From assembly GCA_032988165.1 (NCBI GenBank), contig JANTQF010000263.1, positions 1 to 48,684 on the forward strand: a stretch of DNA of 48,684 nt, written 5' to 3'. Made by a program: the position numbers and the translations under genes. A model generated the notes under the pieces. That model worked only from the letters and a program-made list of their open reading frames with translations. It made no database searches and was not told the origin of the DNA. Below are positions 32,731 to 46,100 of this stretch, in pieces. Position 1 is the first letter of the stretch. Each line of letters starts with the position of its first letter. The stretch is from Emmonsiellopsis sp. PD_33. Taxonomy: Eukaryota; Ascomycota; Eurotiomycetes; Onygenales; Ajellomycetaceae.

Positions 32731-35700
32731 ATGAAATTCGCAAAGTAGGTTGCGGCCGCACCATCTCTGCTTTTTCCAGCTTCGCTCACTTGTGTTTCTA
32801 GGGAACTCGAAGAGGATTTGGTACCCGAATGGCGGGCTAAATATTTGAACTATAAGGTACGTGCGATCCTCTTCATTCTATATGTGACGGCAGCTTCCCA
32901 CAGTTCCTAGGCCGCTAACCAACTTTTCTGCTATCAGGCCGGCAAGAAGAAGGTAAAGGCGATATCGCGTGCGCTTCGACACGCTGAACAGAGCCCCTTT
33001 ACCAACCGACGACGGCTCAGCCAAATATTTTTTAATGAGGATGGACCCAATTCGCGTCGCAACTCCGCAGTCCCTGCGGGTTGGTCACCGCATCATCCGG
33101 TGGAACGACCAGAGCCGGCCCTAGCAGAGTCCAGTAGGGGAACGTACCTCGATACGCTTCCCGTCGGTATCCCAGAAAGAACCCCTCTTTACCGGCCGAG
33201 ATCTCGATTCAATGATCAACCGGGAAGTTATGGCAGCATCGTAGCCTCCCCGCCGCAAGGCCCTCCTTCAATACCACCTTCTCTCGAGCTCCCGGATCCG
33301 GCCTTGGATCCCGAGGATTCGCATTTCCCGCCACGGCCCACAACCCGGAATTCGACTGATGATGATAAACCCAAAACCTTCAGACGGACGGATACAGCTC
33401 CCCCCGGATCAAGTGGAATGGATGGTGATTGCTGTCGCTCTAGTATACTTCCAGGGCCAGGCAATATATTCCGACCAAGACGTAATTCAATCCCTGCTCG
33501 AATGCTGGAGAACCAAAAGGCACTGTTAAAGAGTGTGTTTACTTCGAAAACAAGCCGCGAACATGCAACCAGCCATGGACCCGCGGAAGAATTTATGGCA
33601 TTGCGCCTCAAAGAAACCGAATTTTTCGCTTTTTTGGACAAGGAGCTCGCCAAGATAGAATCATTTTACAGATTTAAAGAGAACGAGGCCACTGAGCGAC
33701 TAGCCACCCTAAGAACCCAGCTCCATCTCATGCGAGATACCAGACTCGAGGAGATTAGGCGCAACAAGGGCAATGTCGATGCAAAAGCACATCTGGAGGC
33801 ACTATCTGTATCAGAAGCTGGCTCTACTGCAAAGTGGAAGACGCCTCTGGCTGGAACTATTAACAGATCGCGTTCAAGAAGGACGTCAAAAGCCATGGAG
33901 CAACTCGCAACTCCATCCGGCCCCGTGGCAACGCCCTCGCGCGTAGACGGGGAGAGGGATTTTGTTCGTCGTCATGATCTTCAGGATGTCTCTTATCGCT
34001 CTGCAAAAAGGAAGCTGAAGGTTGCGCTGCTTGAGTTTTATCGTGGATTGGAGCTCCTCAAGTCTTACGCAGATCTAAATCGGAAGGCCTTCCGGAAGAT
34101 GAACAAAAAGTATGACAAGGTTACCAATGCTCGTCCAACCGGTCGATATATTTCCGAAAAAGTCAACAAAGCATGGTTCGTCCAAAGCGAAGTCGTTGAG
34201 AATCACCTGGTCCAGGTTGAGGACCTCTACGCCCGATATTTCGAAAGAGGAAACCGTAAGGCTGCTGTCCGCAAACTTCGTGGTAAAACCTCTAGATCTG
34301 AAGACTACTCGCCGAACTCCTTCCGTAATGGCTTAATGTTTGCGGGAGGCCTTGTCTTCGGCATCCAGGGCTTGGCATATGGCGTCCACCATTTGTTCTA
34401 CGGGGAGTCCGATGTCCGCCTTCGGACCGCCTATTTGCTCCAGGTTAGTGTACGAATATTCCCACTCCGGCCACTAGTGTGCTAATGCCTTTAGATCTAT
34501 GGTGGTTACTTTCTTGCTCTTTTCCACTTTCTTCTTTTCTGTCTAGTCTGCAAGATTTGGAGTTCCTCAAAAATAAATTATAGTTTCGTTTTCGAGTTTG
34601 ATACCCGGCATGTCTTGGATTGGCGTCAGCTGTCAGAGGTAAGTGTTCTGTTTTCCATATTTCTACATTTTTTGTGACTAACCTATATAAAGTTACCTTG
34701 CCTTTTTACCCTGCTTCTTGGGTTAATTTTATATCTAAATTTCCGTTGGATAAATTTAATGTATATATACTGGCCTATTCTTTTGATAGGCATCACCGTC
34801 ACCATCCTACTATTCCCTGCTCGCATACTTTACCACCGAAGCCGGAGGTGGTGGGCCTATTCTAATGTAAGCTACCCCGGAATGCACAAGGCCTAAGTTA
34901 TGCTAATATCGGCTAGTGGCGGTTGTTGCTTGCGGGTCTTTATCCCGTTGAGTTTAGAGATTTTTTCCTCGGTGATATGTACTGCTCGCAGACATATGCT
35001 ATGAGTGTGAGTGACATCCCGCCGAAATACGCGTCGCAAAAGCTAACAACTCCGAAGAATATCGCGCTATTTTTTTGCCTATATAGTAATGGATGGGACA
35101 ATGCACCGACATGCAATTCGTCCCACTCCCGAATCATGGGCTTCCTGTCTACACTCCCATCTATTTGGCGTGCCTTCCAATGCCTTCGGCGGTATCGCGA
35201 CACCAAAAACATCTTCCCTCATATTGTGAATTTAGGAAAATACTCCTGTTCAATCCTCTATTACATGACTCTCAGCCTGTATCGGATGAGAAAGGAAGAG
35301 CATCTTCGGGCTATTTTTATCACCTGTGCCTGTATCAACGCCATATATACCTCCACATGGGATCTGGCAATGGACTGGAGTCTAGGTAATCCTTACGCCA
35401 AACACCCCTTCCTTCGAGACTCCTTGGGCTTCCGTCGCCGCTGGGTATACTACATCGCCATGGTCATAGATCCAATCCTACGGTTCAACTGGGTCTTCTA
35501 CGCCGCCTTTACTCATGATTTCCAGCACTCCGCAATCCTAAGTTTCATGGTCTCGTTTTCAGAAGTCTGCCGGCGAGGAATGTGGTCAATCTTCCGCGTT
35601 GAAAACGAACATTGCACAAACGTATCTCGATTCCGTGCGTCACGCGACGTCCCACTTCCATACGATGTCTCCTCGCCATCCCGCCCTTCCTTAGAAGAAG

Positions 35701-36077
35701 AACAGCCGACAGCGGCCGACTTGCAAACTCAGGAGAGCATAATTAGCGACTTGCAGGCCGCGACAAGCGCAGATTTGGAACGCGCAGGGAGTGATTCGCT
35801 TCGACAGCGCAGATCGCTGCAGCCACCAGGACCCCAACGCACGTTAACTCGTGTCGGCACCATGCTTGCTACGGCGCATGCGCAGGACTTTGAGCGGAAG
35901 AAGCGGCCCGGTATTCTGAATAAGGATCTAGAAGATGAACCTCATCATCCCAGTCATGACAGGGATAATAGCAGTACGGATGATGAGGATGCAGATGAAG
36001 AGGAGGACGATGGATCTAGGGGAGATGAAGTGGCTGAAGAACATGATTTTGAAGAGGCTGAAAGATATATGACTTGA
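32731..36077 (+). CDS. syg1: SPX-EXS protein, Syg1/Xpr1-type phosphate exporter
   Basis: Seven exons: 32731-32744 (14 nt), 32802-32856, 32938-34443, 34495-34638, 34693-34866, 34917-35006 and 35058-36077, giving 1000 aa. The start restores MKFAKELEEDLVPEWRAKYL and the Lys cluster KAGKKKVKAI of the SPX domain. This domain binds inositol pyrophosphates to sense phosphate (established). SPX resumes near residues 378-425 (LLEFYRGLELLKSYADLNRKAFRKMNKKYDK) after a Ser/Pro-rich insert. Hydrophobic segments follow from about 490 (FAGGLVFGIQGLAYG, GGYFLALFHFLLF, IYWPILLIGITVTIL). The EXS domain at about 615-850 includes WRLLLAGLYPVEFRDFFLGD, CNSSHSR and YYIAMVIDPILRFNW. The C-terminal 50 residues are very acidic. 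Function: phosphate efflux at the plasma membrane or an internal membrane. Intron 6 (35007-35057, 51 bp, branch GCTAAC) has no in-frame stop; removal gives YAMSNIALFFCLYS, the better family match. Confidence 0.93.
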
Positions 36078-37576
36078 GTTATCGGTTCTTTTTATATCCC
36101 GCTGCCCATTCTTGGGCTTTGATATGATGATTGTATATGGTTTTTTATGGCGTATGGGTTTTTGGTTGATTTCTTTTTGCATCTCTTTCTGACATATACA
36201 TACAAAAGATTTGGAAGACCTGTTTGTTTATACTTTGGATAGATATATGTTAGGTTAATGATTAATGCCAATAATTGAACAGAAATCAGCTACCCACCGG
36301 CTTATGTTGCCAACTTATCAGTTATCCTACCTAACACATCCATTACATATTAATTTACCCCCGACTTGCCCTCACCGATCTTGCCCTTCTCTCCCCCCCT
36401 CTCTCCATTTACTAGGCATATATATAACGGAAGCCCCCGGAGAGTGAATGATCCCCAAACGCCTCAGCCAGATCAGCTAATTCGCCGTTTTCAGCACGCG
36501 ATTCGAATATTGGATGGTTATCCATCCATTGCTAGAAGAGGCGCTTGAAACAGGACCTCTATAAACCGGTTACTCCAGCCTCCCTTGTGATGTGATGTAT
36601 AAAGCCCCGCGAAAGGATCTTGCTACCTCTGTCAATCAAGCCTCGCCTACACCCGCCTCCCAAACAAACACGCTTGATAATCTATCCTCCATTCCCATCT
36701 CCATTGTTATGCTACGTTGGACGGAAGGCGATTTTCTTAAACGTATGGCTTTCATTTCATTGTTACTCATATGATTTTCCGGAGTCATTGTACCTCTTGG
36801 ATAGCTAGCCAGCTCCCCTCTCAAGGCGAAACAAACAAGTGTCCCCTGTGATGGTAACTAGTTTGACAATAGCTAGATGATTTCAGCGGCATTCTACAAC
36901 ATTCTGTAGAGTTTCCTTTATTCTTTCGGCCTGGGGGCGGTTCTGGTTCTGTTGGGATAATGATACTTTTATTATGTATGGGTAAGAGGCGCTGCGCTCA
37001 CAAAGCGCTAGCTAGGATCTGGATGGCTGAGGGGAGCTTTCAAAGTGACGGGATGGATGTTACCGCTGGCTGTCATGGGTTATTCACATTGTTGTTTGTT
37101 CGTTTTGTTGAAAGACACGCTGGGATCTAGGCATCGATAGATGGATGGTTGGCCATAATCAAAGTGGAACGAAGTCTATTACACTAGTAAAAATCCACGT
37201 TCATGTCCGGATTTATCTAGGTACCCGGACGACTTGATCGAGAGTGTAGGGTGTGTATAGGTACTGTACTCTACTCTACTTCGCAAGTCTTCAGGAAAAA
37301 TGAATATAAAAAAATGTTCCCAGTAAAGATAATAATGACGCAAGAAACAACAATCACTACCGAATATAACAATAACCCACAAGGCCGAGTTCATATAGGA
37401 GCTTGCAAAAAAGACAGAAAAGGAGGACAAAACACAGTAGCAGGATGAGAAACATAGGAAAGCATGCCAGGCAGATGGGTTCACCCGCCATCCCGTCATC
37501 TCGCCAGGATCAGAAATCTCAGCACATAGACAGTGTATCATTCTTGGACGGAAACATATGTTATCAAAGTCATGAT
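36078..37576. other. Convergent 3' flanks, 1.5 kb
   Basis: Between the Syg1 stop and the protease stop. Longer than most 3' regions here. It contains only short ORFs without protein character and no tRNA or repeat that I could identify. Confidence 0.5.
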
Positions 37577-39187
37577 TTATGCAATGGCGTTCTTGATCTC
37601 GCTGTATATGGCGTGCAGCTCGTCAGTTGCGGCCTGCTCGAGTCTATCAATGATGTCCTTCGCCTCATCTTTGAGGGACATAGCCTCGTATCCGCCGTTC
37701 TGAACGATATCAGAGAAGTTCGAGGAACCACCGCCGTTCCAGGCAAGGATCTACAACAAATTAGTGACAAGTCAAACACAGAAGAGATAATTTATATAGC
37801 ACTTACGTTGTCCGTATCCTCTGGGACATCGGTGAGAACACCACGAGTGGCAATGTCGATCAGATTGGACTTGAGCTTCTCTGGGGTGATGGGTGCGACG
37901 GCAAAGGCAGACTCCTGGGAGGGTTGGAGAGAAAGGAAGTAGGCCAACAGTCCAGCAATATGGGGAGAGGCCATGGAAGTGCCAGAGATGGTGTTGACGG
38001 CATACTTGCTGCCAATCCAGGTGGAGAGGATGTTAAGACCAGGGGCAAAGATGTCATTGCATGGGCCGTAGTTGGAGAAATAGGCGCGCTCGTCGGCGAG
38101 AGTCGAAGCTCCAACAGTGACGGCCTTCTCAGCAGCAGCGGGAGAGTAGTTGCAGGAATCAGCATTGTCGTTACCAGCAGCCACGGCGAAGTGAATACCA
38201 GCATCAACGGCAGCGTTAACAGCGAGATCTAGAGTGACAGACTTGCCACCACCCAGACTCATGTTGGCAGCACTTCCCTTGAAGCCTTTCTTGCCCTTGC
38301 CGGCCTTGGCGGATTCGACCTTCTTGGTATGGGCGCCCGCAGCCCACTCGACACCCTTGACGACGTCTGACATAGTGCCGGAGCCGTTGGACTTGAGGAC
38401 CTTGACAGCGTATACATTGGCCTTCTTGGCAACACCAAACTTCTTGCCAGCAACAGTTCCAGAGCAGTGAGTTCCGTGGCCGTTGCCATCAACGTCTTCA
38501 TCACCCATTGGGATAGTCTTGCCCCAAGAGGCCCGGCCTTCGAAGTCGACATGGTCGATGTTGGTACCAGTGTCAATCACGTAGACATCGACGCCCTCAC
38601 CGCCGTCCGACGAGTAAAGGTATTTGTTGAACGTGCCAAAGCTCAGACTATCCCGATGCGAGATTCTGGCCAGACCCCAGGGGGCGTTGTGTTCGGTAGT
38701 GGGCTCTCCGCCCATGGTGTGGACCTCGGAGTCCTTCTCGATGTAGTCAACCTAGGCCAGCCAATTCAGCGTCACGGGGCATTGCCAAGACCCGCCCAAG
38801 CTGGGGTAGGTTACTCACATCAGGATGTCTGCGGACTTGCTCAATGACCTCCTCATCGAAGTGTCCTGAGTAGCCCACGAGCGAGCCGGCAATGTCGTAG
38901 GTATGTTTGAGCCCGGAGAACAGATCGTTCTTGAATGGGAACTGGTTGCGTTTGGTGACTGATCGCTTGGCCATGGTGGTGGTATGTAGGTCCTGCACCC
39001 AACTCTGGTGTGCAGCCGCCGAAGCAGAGTTGATGTGCTTCTTGAAAACGACGATGTAGGAGTCCGGAACAGCCTTGGAGTTCACGGACGAGAGGATGGG
39101 GGCAGCATCTTTGTGGATGGAGTCAATCACCACAGGCGACGCCGCCGTCAACAACGGGACGAGCGAAAGGGCGAGGAGGCCTTTCAT
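37577..39187 (-). CDS. pepC: Subtilisin-like vacuolar serine protease (PepC / cerevisin type)
   Basis: Three exons on the minus strand: 38819-39187, 37807-38751 and 37577-37750, giving 495 aa. Residues 1-16 form a signal peptide (MKGLLALSLVPLLTAAS), followed by an I9 propeptide domain containing YIVVFKKH and ending near HPDVDYIEKDSEVHTM, the latter restored by the first splice. The S8 protease domain has Asp183 (VIDTGTN), His215 (GNGHGTH), oxyanion Asn317 and Ser382 (SGTSMASPH). The C-terminal extension after the catalytic domain (about 460-495) distinguishes vacuolar cerevisin/PepC-type enzymes from secreted alkaline proteases. It degrades proteins in the vacuole, including during autophagy, and homologues are known as fungal allergens (established). 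The 5' flank is CT-rich on the coding strand. It is divergent from the BEACH gene. Confidence 0.95.
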
Positions 39188-40115
39188 GGTGAGGGAAGTA
39201 GGAAGGAGAGCAGCTCAGCAGTAGAGAGGATGATAGATGGATAGCAAAGAAGGGGACGAACGAGGAGCGGATGAGGAGATGGACAGACGATGAAGCGAGC
39301 TGGGCGAGGAGGCTGGCGGATGAAGGACGAGAGGATGAGGAGCGGATGGACGAGGGTTGGGGACGGATGATGCAACTGGTCGCAGGCCGGTTAGTCAGCC
39401 ACGCCCGGGTCCAATGACGCTGCCTGCGACAATACCGTACCGCTGTATCGTGTCAGAGCGATCTGCCGCCGGTTAAACATCGGCTTTTGGCCAATGGAAG
39501 GCCCCGAAAGCACAGGCGGTGGAAGGCTTGGCAGTACCTCGCCGTATTACCCCAGGCCCAACAGCTCGTTGTCACGCGGCAGATCGCTGCACCCGCCTCG
39601 TATCCGGTAATAATACGCGGTATAATACGGTACACTAGCCCCGGATCAGGTGAGCTGCTTATCGTCGCTTATCTTGCCGCATCGGGACCAATGGGCAAGC
39701 GGCACGTGACGGGGCTGGCCAGGCACTAGCGCCGACTGCGGGCCGCCCGCATAAACATTGCTCCGGCGCCGAGACCACCGCATGCAGCTGAACGGCTCTG
39801 CTGATGGTGATATCCAGCTTGACCAGATAGCAGAACGCACCTCGTTGTTCGATGCCATTGCGCGACCGTCTGATATGAGTGGCTTGGAGTCCGTTGCCGT
39901 GTCCATACCCTCGTCTCTGTCCATTTCTAACTCGAGCATCTAATGTTTGCAGTAGCTACACTACGAGTCTCGCTACGGAGGGGACTCGCTAAACATCTTA
40001 CTTAGATGAGCTCAGTCTCCGACTAATGTGGTGCGTCCCCAATGCGAACTCCTAATTTATCTAGGCACCCGCTCATATTAGGCGTATAGGTGAGCATAGG
40101 TCCTTCTCAAGAACT
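39188..40115. promoter_or_regulatory. Divergent promoter region, protease and BEACH genes
   Basis: On the protease side (39190-39370), purine-rich plus-strand repeats (GATGAGGAGCGGATG-like units) give a CT-rich leader on the coding strand. Further in, a 13-bp inverted repeat (39457-39469 / 39577-39589) flanks about 107 bp containing a CCAAT at 39491-39495. No coding potential seen. Confidence 0.5.
39457..39589. repeat. 13-bp inverted repeat around a CCAAT box
   Basis: Left arm AGCGATCTGCCGC at 39457-39469 and right arm GCGGCAGATCGCT at 39577-39589 are exact reverse complements, with a 107-bp spacer. The spacer includes a plus-strand CCAAT at 39491-39495. Confidence 0.6.
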
Positions 40116-43100
40116 ATGAGCACCACCTCATCCCGCTCCCGGCGTCCATCGTCCCCGCCATCCTTGACATCCGAGCGCCTGGTCTCCGAATTGCGCCCCG
40201 TAATTGAGTCGCTGATTAGTCTCTGCGACAAACAACCCCCCTCTCTACATGATGCCCTTGGAGCTACTGAAAACCTTTACCGGCTGCGTCACACCTTTAT
40301 CGATGATGAGAACAGAAGAGGCGCAAAAGATACCTTCCGGCAGCTGCGGGGCTTCCAAACCCTCTTGGCATTCCTCCAGTTAACAGCCGATATTTACGAT
40401 CCTGCAACCTTAACAAAGGATGAAAGAAAGAGCCTTTTGTTGCTCGTCAAAGACATAAATGGGGTTCTTGCTGAAAGTCTAAAGGACCACCCCGGAAACA
40501 AGAGATATTTCGCAAAGAAGATTGATGGTGGGGGGGTGGCGCTCCTAGAGAGCAGCCTCTCTCCATTCTGCAAAAAACTAGGCCTCGATTCTGAAGGAAC
40601 CCCTGCGGCTGATCCCGCCGATATCGAATATTTCTATGGTGGTCTGCTTGCTGCCGCATTGGGGCAGGAGATGCTATGCGACTTTTTCACTGTGATAAGA
40701 AAGAAAGTCACTAAGGAGAGTACCCATCCTGGGTCTGATGAAGTTCAAGAAGTCGTTAGAAAAGCCCTAGGATCCGCAGAGACTGTTGAAAATGGCGAGT
40801 TCATGGGACCTCTTTTACAGCTCTGGCTCGAGCAATCGTCGGGATTGCCCATGTTTGCCTGCCAACAGTTGGCTATCCCAGCATGTCTCGCCCACTTGGC
40901 ATCCCAGTCCCGCCGCAATCTACTTGCTCTGCATTCCACTGGCATGTTAACCTCACTTCTGTCGGTCGTCGTTGATTCAAAAAGACCCAAACCAGAGCGC
41001 GATTTATATCGTCAGGTTGCCAGTGTATTATGCTCTGAGGGTATTAATAGTCTGGAGGATGCTACACGGCTTTATCGAGCAGCCCATACCTCACCCGACG
41101 TCTCGAAATTCCTTTTAGGTATAGTCAAATCATCGAAGAATCCTGCGTGTATTCACTTTGACCTCTCGAGACATGGTTACTCGTCTGTTGAGCTGCCAAC
41201 CCTTGGAAAGTCATTCCCTCCATTGCACTCTATGGGATATACCCTTGCTGTATGGGCACGATTCGATAACTTCGACCCAAATGCCCACACAACCTTATTC
41301 GGTGCCTTTGACACCAGCCAAACTTGTTTTGTACTCGCCTATCTTGAAAAAGACACTCGTAATTTTATTTTGCAAACTTCGATAAAGGGCGCTCGCCCAA
41401 GTGTTCGCTTTAAGTCCGCCGTGTTTCTCCCCGGTCAATGGTATCACATCTGCGTCGTTCATAGGAGGCCCCGAACTACCTCATCGTCTCGCGCTTCACT
41501 TTTCGTGAATGGAGAATTGGTGGAGCAACTAAAGGCGGAATACCCAACTGTTCCGGTTAATCGCTCTGCCCACAGGCTTCCTCGTATCCAGGCATTCCTC
41601 GGGACGCCAGAGGATCTGGCAACAAAACTTGGAAAAGGAGTTTCAACATCGCGGTGGTCTTTGGCATCTGCAGTCTTATTCGAGGAGGCATTTGCTGACG
41701 ACATAATCTCTGTTTTCTGTCAACTGGGCCCACGCTATCATGGCAATTTCCAGGACTGCTTGGGTTCGTTTCAAACTTATAGAGCATCTGCAAATTTGAA
41801 TTTACGCAACGAGAACTTGCATCCTGGTAAGGAGGAGCAATCGGATATCGTTGCCGTTATCCGGCATAAGGCTAGTAACTTGATCCCGGAGGGCTCTGTT
41901 TTGTTGAACATATCTCCCATGGCCGTTCTTGACGACGACGATAGTAACAACGTTGATGAATCTCAGCTTGTCAAATCATTATCGAAACAAGCCGCCAAAA
42001 ACTTGAACCATCTCACCAAAGCTGGTGGAAATTCCGTCGCTATCAATGGGGCGGTTCCTGCTATCAATGATGCATTGACTCAGTCACACGGCGTTGCAGT
42101 CCTGACAGGAGATCCGGTTGTTACCGTTCCTCAGTCTTTGGACGATGCCAGCTGGCGAATCGGAGGATGTGCTGCCCCTCATCTCAGTATGGTCGAGGCT
42201 GCCGCCACTCCTGAAAGTACATGCACCGCTGTCGAAACACTATTCGAAGCAGTTCAAGACAACTGGCGCAATAGCGAGGCGATGGAGCGGGAGAATGGTT
42301 ATAGTATCCTTTCCATGCTGCTGCGTGACAAACTGGGCCTGTCATCGCATGTTCAGACGGCGATCTCTAAACCGACTGCTGTGTGTTCTACGCCTGAGCA
42401 GCGTAACGGATTAGCCATGGAGCTTCTTCTCCTGATACTGAAATTTGTTGGATACGATTTCGACAGCCCGAAGAAATCAATCATTACAAACCCGTTAGCC
42501 TTTCGAGTCCTTTTAGTCGATTTGGATATCTGGAGGTTGGGAGATCTTCCTCTCCTAGAAATTTACTACTCCCAGTTCGTCACCTTTTGCGCGGAAAGCA
42601 ACCAACACAGGTTCAACTCCAAGCGCCTCTCAAGAATGCGTATGACCATCCTATTTGTCTTTCCGGTCGTATATCCCTCTGCTAACACGATTCTTAGGCG
42701 TTGTCAAAAAATTCCTTGAGGCGCTCAAGGGTGAAAGCTTTACCGCTGAATCGATGAAGTTGTTCATCCCAGCATTTATCTGCCTTGTCAAAGCTTGCAT
42801 ATCAGCCGAAGTGCTCCGATCTCTATCTTTATTCGTCACCTATTCTATCCATGACGCGAAACCTGTAGCTAGTTTGCAAAAGAAGCGAAGCATGCGATTT
42901 GATTCTAGGGGAAAGCGGCCGGGATTCTCCCTTTTCCAGGGTCCTGACAAGACATTTCTCTCCAAGACCTTTATAGGGATCGAGGTTTTGACAGCTTACA
43001 GCGCCATCATTTGCAAGGAGGACGGCACGGCGAATATTTCAAAATTTGCTAGGACTGTTACGAACAAGGTTTGTCTTCCAACCTGAAAATGGCCGCTTTG

Positions 43101-46100
43101 CCGTCCCAATCCACTGACATCCGACAGTGGCTATTATATCTTATTTCAGAAGATAACCCGGAAGTCGTAGTGCTGGCCACTACAATTCTCGCTAGGTTGT
43201 TAGTCACCCACGGAAGTAGCTATACAAGAAAGTTCGCAGACAAGTCAGGCGGATTCGTTATTATGCGCCATCGTCTGAAAAGGTGGTGGCATATCCCTGC
43301 ATTGTGGCCTATTTGTTTTGCCGTATTGTTTGGGCAGGATGTTGGCCTTTTAGATCTTGACCGGCCGTTCGACCACTTTGGATTCCTAGACCTCTTTCAC
43401 TCGACCGGAGAACTAAAGGTGGTGTTCCCTGACATTCTCCCCGTTATCACTGGAATGTTGCAAACTGGCCTGAAGGCGACAATTCTGAAGGGAACGGATT
43501 CTCTCCGAGCGGACGATCCGAAGACGGGACCCAGCATGAGTCGTGCCAATCGACGCTCCATGTCGAGCTCAACGCCCCCAGGTAAGATTTTCACTTTACT
43601 TACGGTTCTTGTACTTTACGCTTTAAAATTATCGTTCTCAAGCTAACCGATCCACCCCTCAGACCTTAATGCCATCAACGCACCATCAACACCGAATATC
43701 GACCTACTAAATACCGTCGTTGGGTTCCTTGCCGATATCCACGCTAAATCGGAACAATTCCGCGAATTCGCCGTGTCTTCTACTTATGTGCAAGAGCTGC
43801 TCTTCCTTCTCTTTCCCGTTGTCGTCGGCTCAGATCCAGTCAGCGCCGATGTAGAGCTCAATTCTCGGTCCTCAGGTTTGACATTCGGAAGCGAGGACGT
43901 CGTAATTCGCCCTCTTTCGAATGCTCGTCCCGTCCTACGCACTACGACGGTTGAACCCTCCGATTCCCAGGATAATAGTCCCACCCTTCGTCGTGGATCG
44001 TCCTTCATACTGGTCTCATCAGATAAATCTCAATACTCTCCCTCTTCGGCTCGACTCCGTCACTTTGTAACTCCAAAATCCGAGGCCACAACCTACCCGC
44101 CCGCCCATTCCATCGTACAGGGAGTGTTGGAGGTAGTTGTTGCGGTTTTCATTGACCAGGTGCTAACGAGAAAAGACTTTTCTGGCTTGACACTCCCCTT
44201 TAAAACACCGCCAGGATTTCTTGAACATCAGACATATTTTGAGTCCTGGGTCCTGCGAAATGTCCTTTCTCAATTAAAAAATACGATCCTATTAAATCAG
44301 AAGCTTTTATGGGAGCCGCGCGTTCTGACCAATTTGTCGCGGTTGCTGTCACATATCGGCGATGCTCTATATGAAGGCTGGTTTCTTGAGGGTGCAGCGT
44401 CTACTCTAGATTTTATTGGTCCGATACTTGAATATTTGCAGCAACCTGACGTCGCATCTTTGAAGAGCATACGATTATGCAGCCAGGCTATTACTACCAT
44501 CCGTTCGGTAGTATCACGGACAGTGTTGCTTCGCCTCTCAGAAGCAGAGGACGCAGATGAGCTTTCGTTTTTGAAAAAGCTCGCCTACTGGCAGACTGTC
44601 GTGCTCTCCTCCGAAGATACACAACCAGAGCATCTACCTTTGATATGCTATTTGCTCTACTCGAAATTAGTCTCTGATAATGAAGAAGTTCGGCTGGCTG
44701 CTGCCAATTTATGGAGAATTCTTTTGGTTCAGAAGCCTTCGGAGACGGCGGCTCTCCTAAATTACGCCAGTTCCTCCCTTCATAAGCGACTATCTGCCGG
44801 TTTCCAGAAGCTTGTTGGTATGGATGATGCTAGTTTCCTTCGTTGGGTTGACGACCAACGGGACGACCTTGATTCGTTTTTCTTCGGGGCGCTCTCAAAA
44901 ACTTGGGAAACATTTGTGCGGGAAGAAAATAGCAAAACGGAGGAGATTGCGCGGACGCGACTATCGAAGCGGAAGGATAAGCTCAAGCAGTGGCACCATG
45001 TCGATAAGGCACAGGAAGAAGTTCTCCGCAAGCATGACATCACCTTTGATCATTGGACTTCCAACATCTATACATCCGAAAATCTCAAACACCAAAGATC
45101 CCTGCAAGATCAACAAGACAATCTAACATTCCTATCCTCAGTGTTTGCCCGCATGTATCGCGACCTACGACGGGAAAATGGGATCCTGGCCGAAGCGACG
45201 GACACTAAGTGGCGCCTTGATCAGACCGAGGGGCGAAATAGAATGAGGCTGCGAATTACCCCTGACGACACCGAGGGTTCTCAGAATTATCAACCCAAAC
45301 GTAAACATTCGCAAGAGCCACCCAGGATCAATATAGATACACGAGTCCGTCCCGCTGATCGGGATTTACTTGGGACGACTCCCACCACTACCATGGTTTC
45401 AGAACCGGCGGATATGGACTCCCAAGCCAATGATTCTGACGATAAATCTGGGCTCGAGGGCAGCTTTGAAATGATTGAAGATCCCATGGATGGCCAGGGT
45501 GATTATGAAGATAAGAATCGGAAGGTCATGAGAAGTCTTCATCGGGGGGATCAAGTTCAGCATGTATGCAATATTTCAAGGATTGTTGGGTTGGAAGCAT
45601 GTGAAGGGCTTTTGATCCTTGGAAAGGATTACGTCTATATTATGGACAATTTCTTCCAACGCGCTGATGGTGAGGTTGTCAACGTTTGGCAAGCTCCTCG
45701 TGAGGAGCGGGACCCTTATGTTCGCATGATATCCGGCCGTGAGTCCGATGACCGCAGGGCAAATAATGGAGACCACGAAACAAGGAGCTGGAAATGGTCC
45801 GATGTCATCAGCGTGTCGAAACGGCGCTTCTTATTCCGAGACGTCGGTTTGGAGATCTTTTTTGCCGACGGTCGCAGCTATCTGCTCACGTTGGTCTCCC
45901 CAGCGCTCCGGAATGATTTGTACGGTCATTTGTCATCTCGTGCACCTCAGGTCAATGGCTCTAGTAATCCCTCACAAATGGAAGAAATGTGGAGGTTTGA
46001 AGCACTGCGGAGTCAGGAGGATACACCTCAGTTCTTTGGGTCGAAGCTTGTCAATGTGTTTAGCCAAAATCCTACCAATCCGGCGACACGGAAATGGATC

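Noticed and set aside
37179..37541. 120-codon minus-strand hydrophobic ORF downstream of the protease
   Set aside because: T-rich 3' flank gives apparent Phe/Ser/Tyr-rich peptide; no conserved motif.
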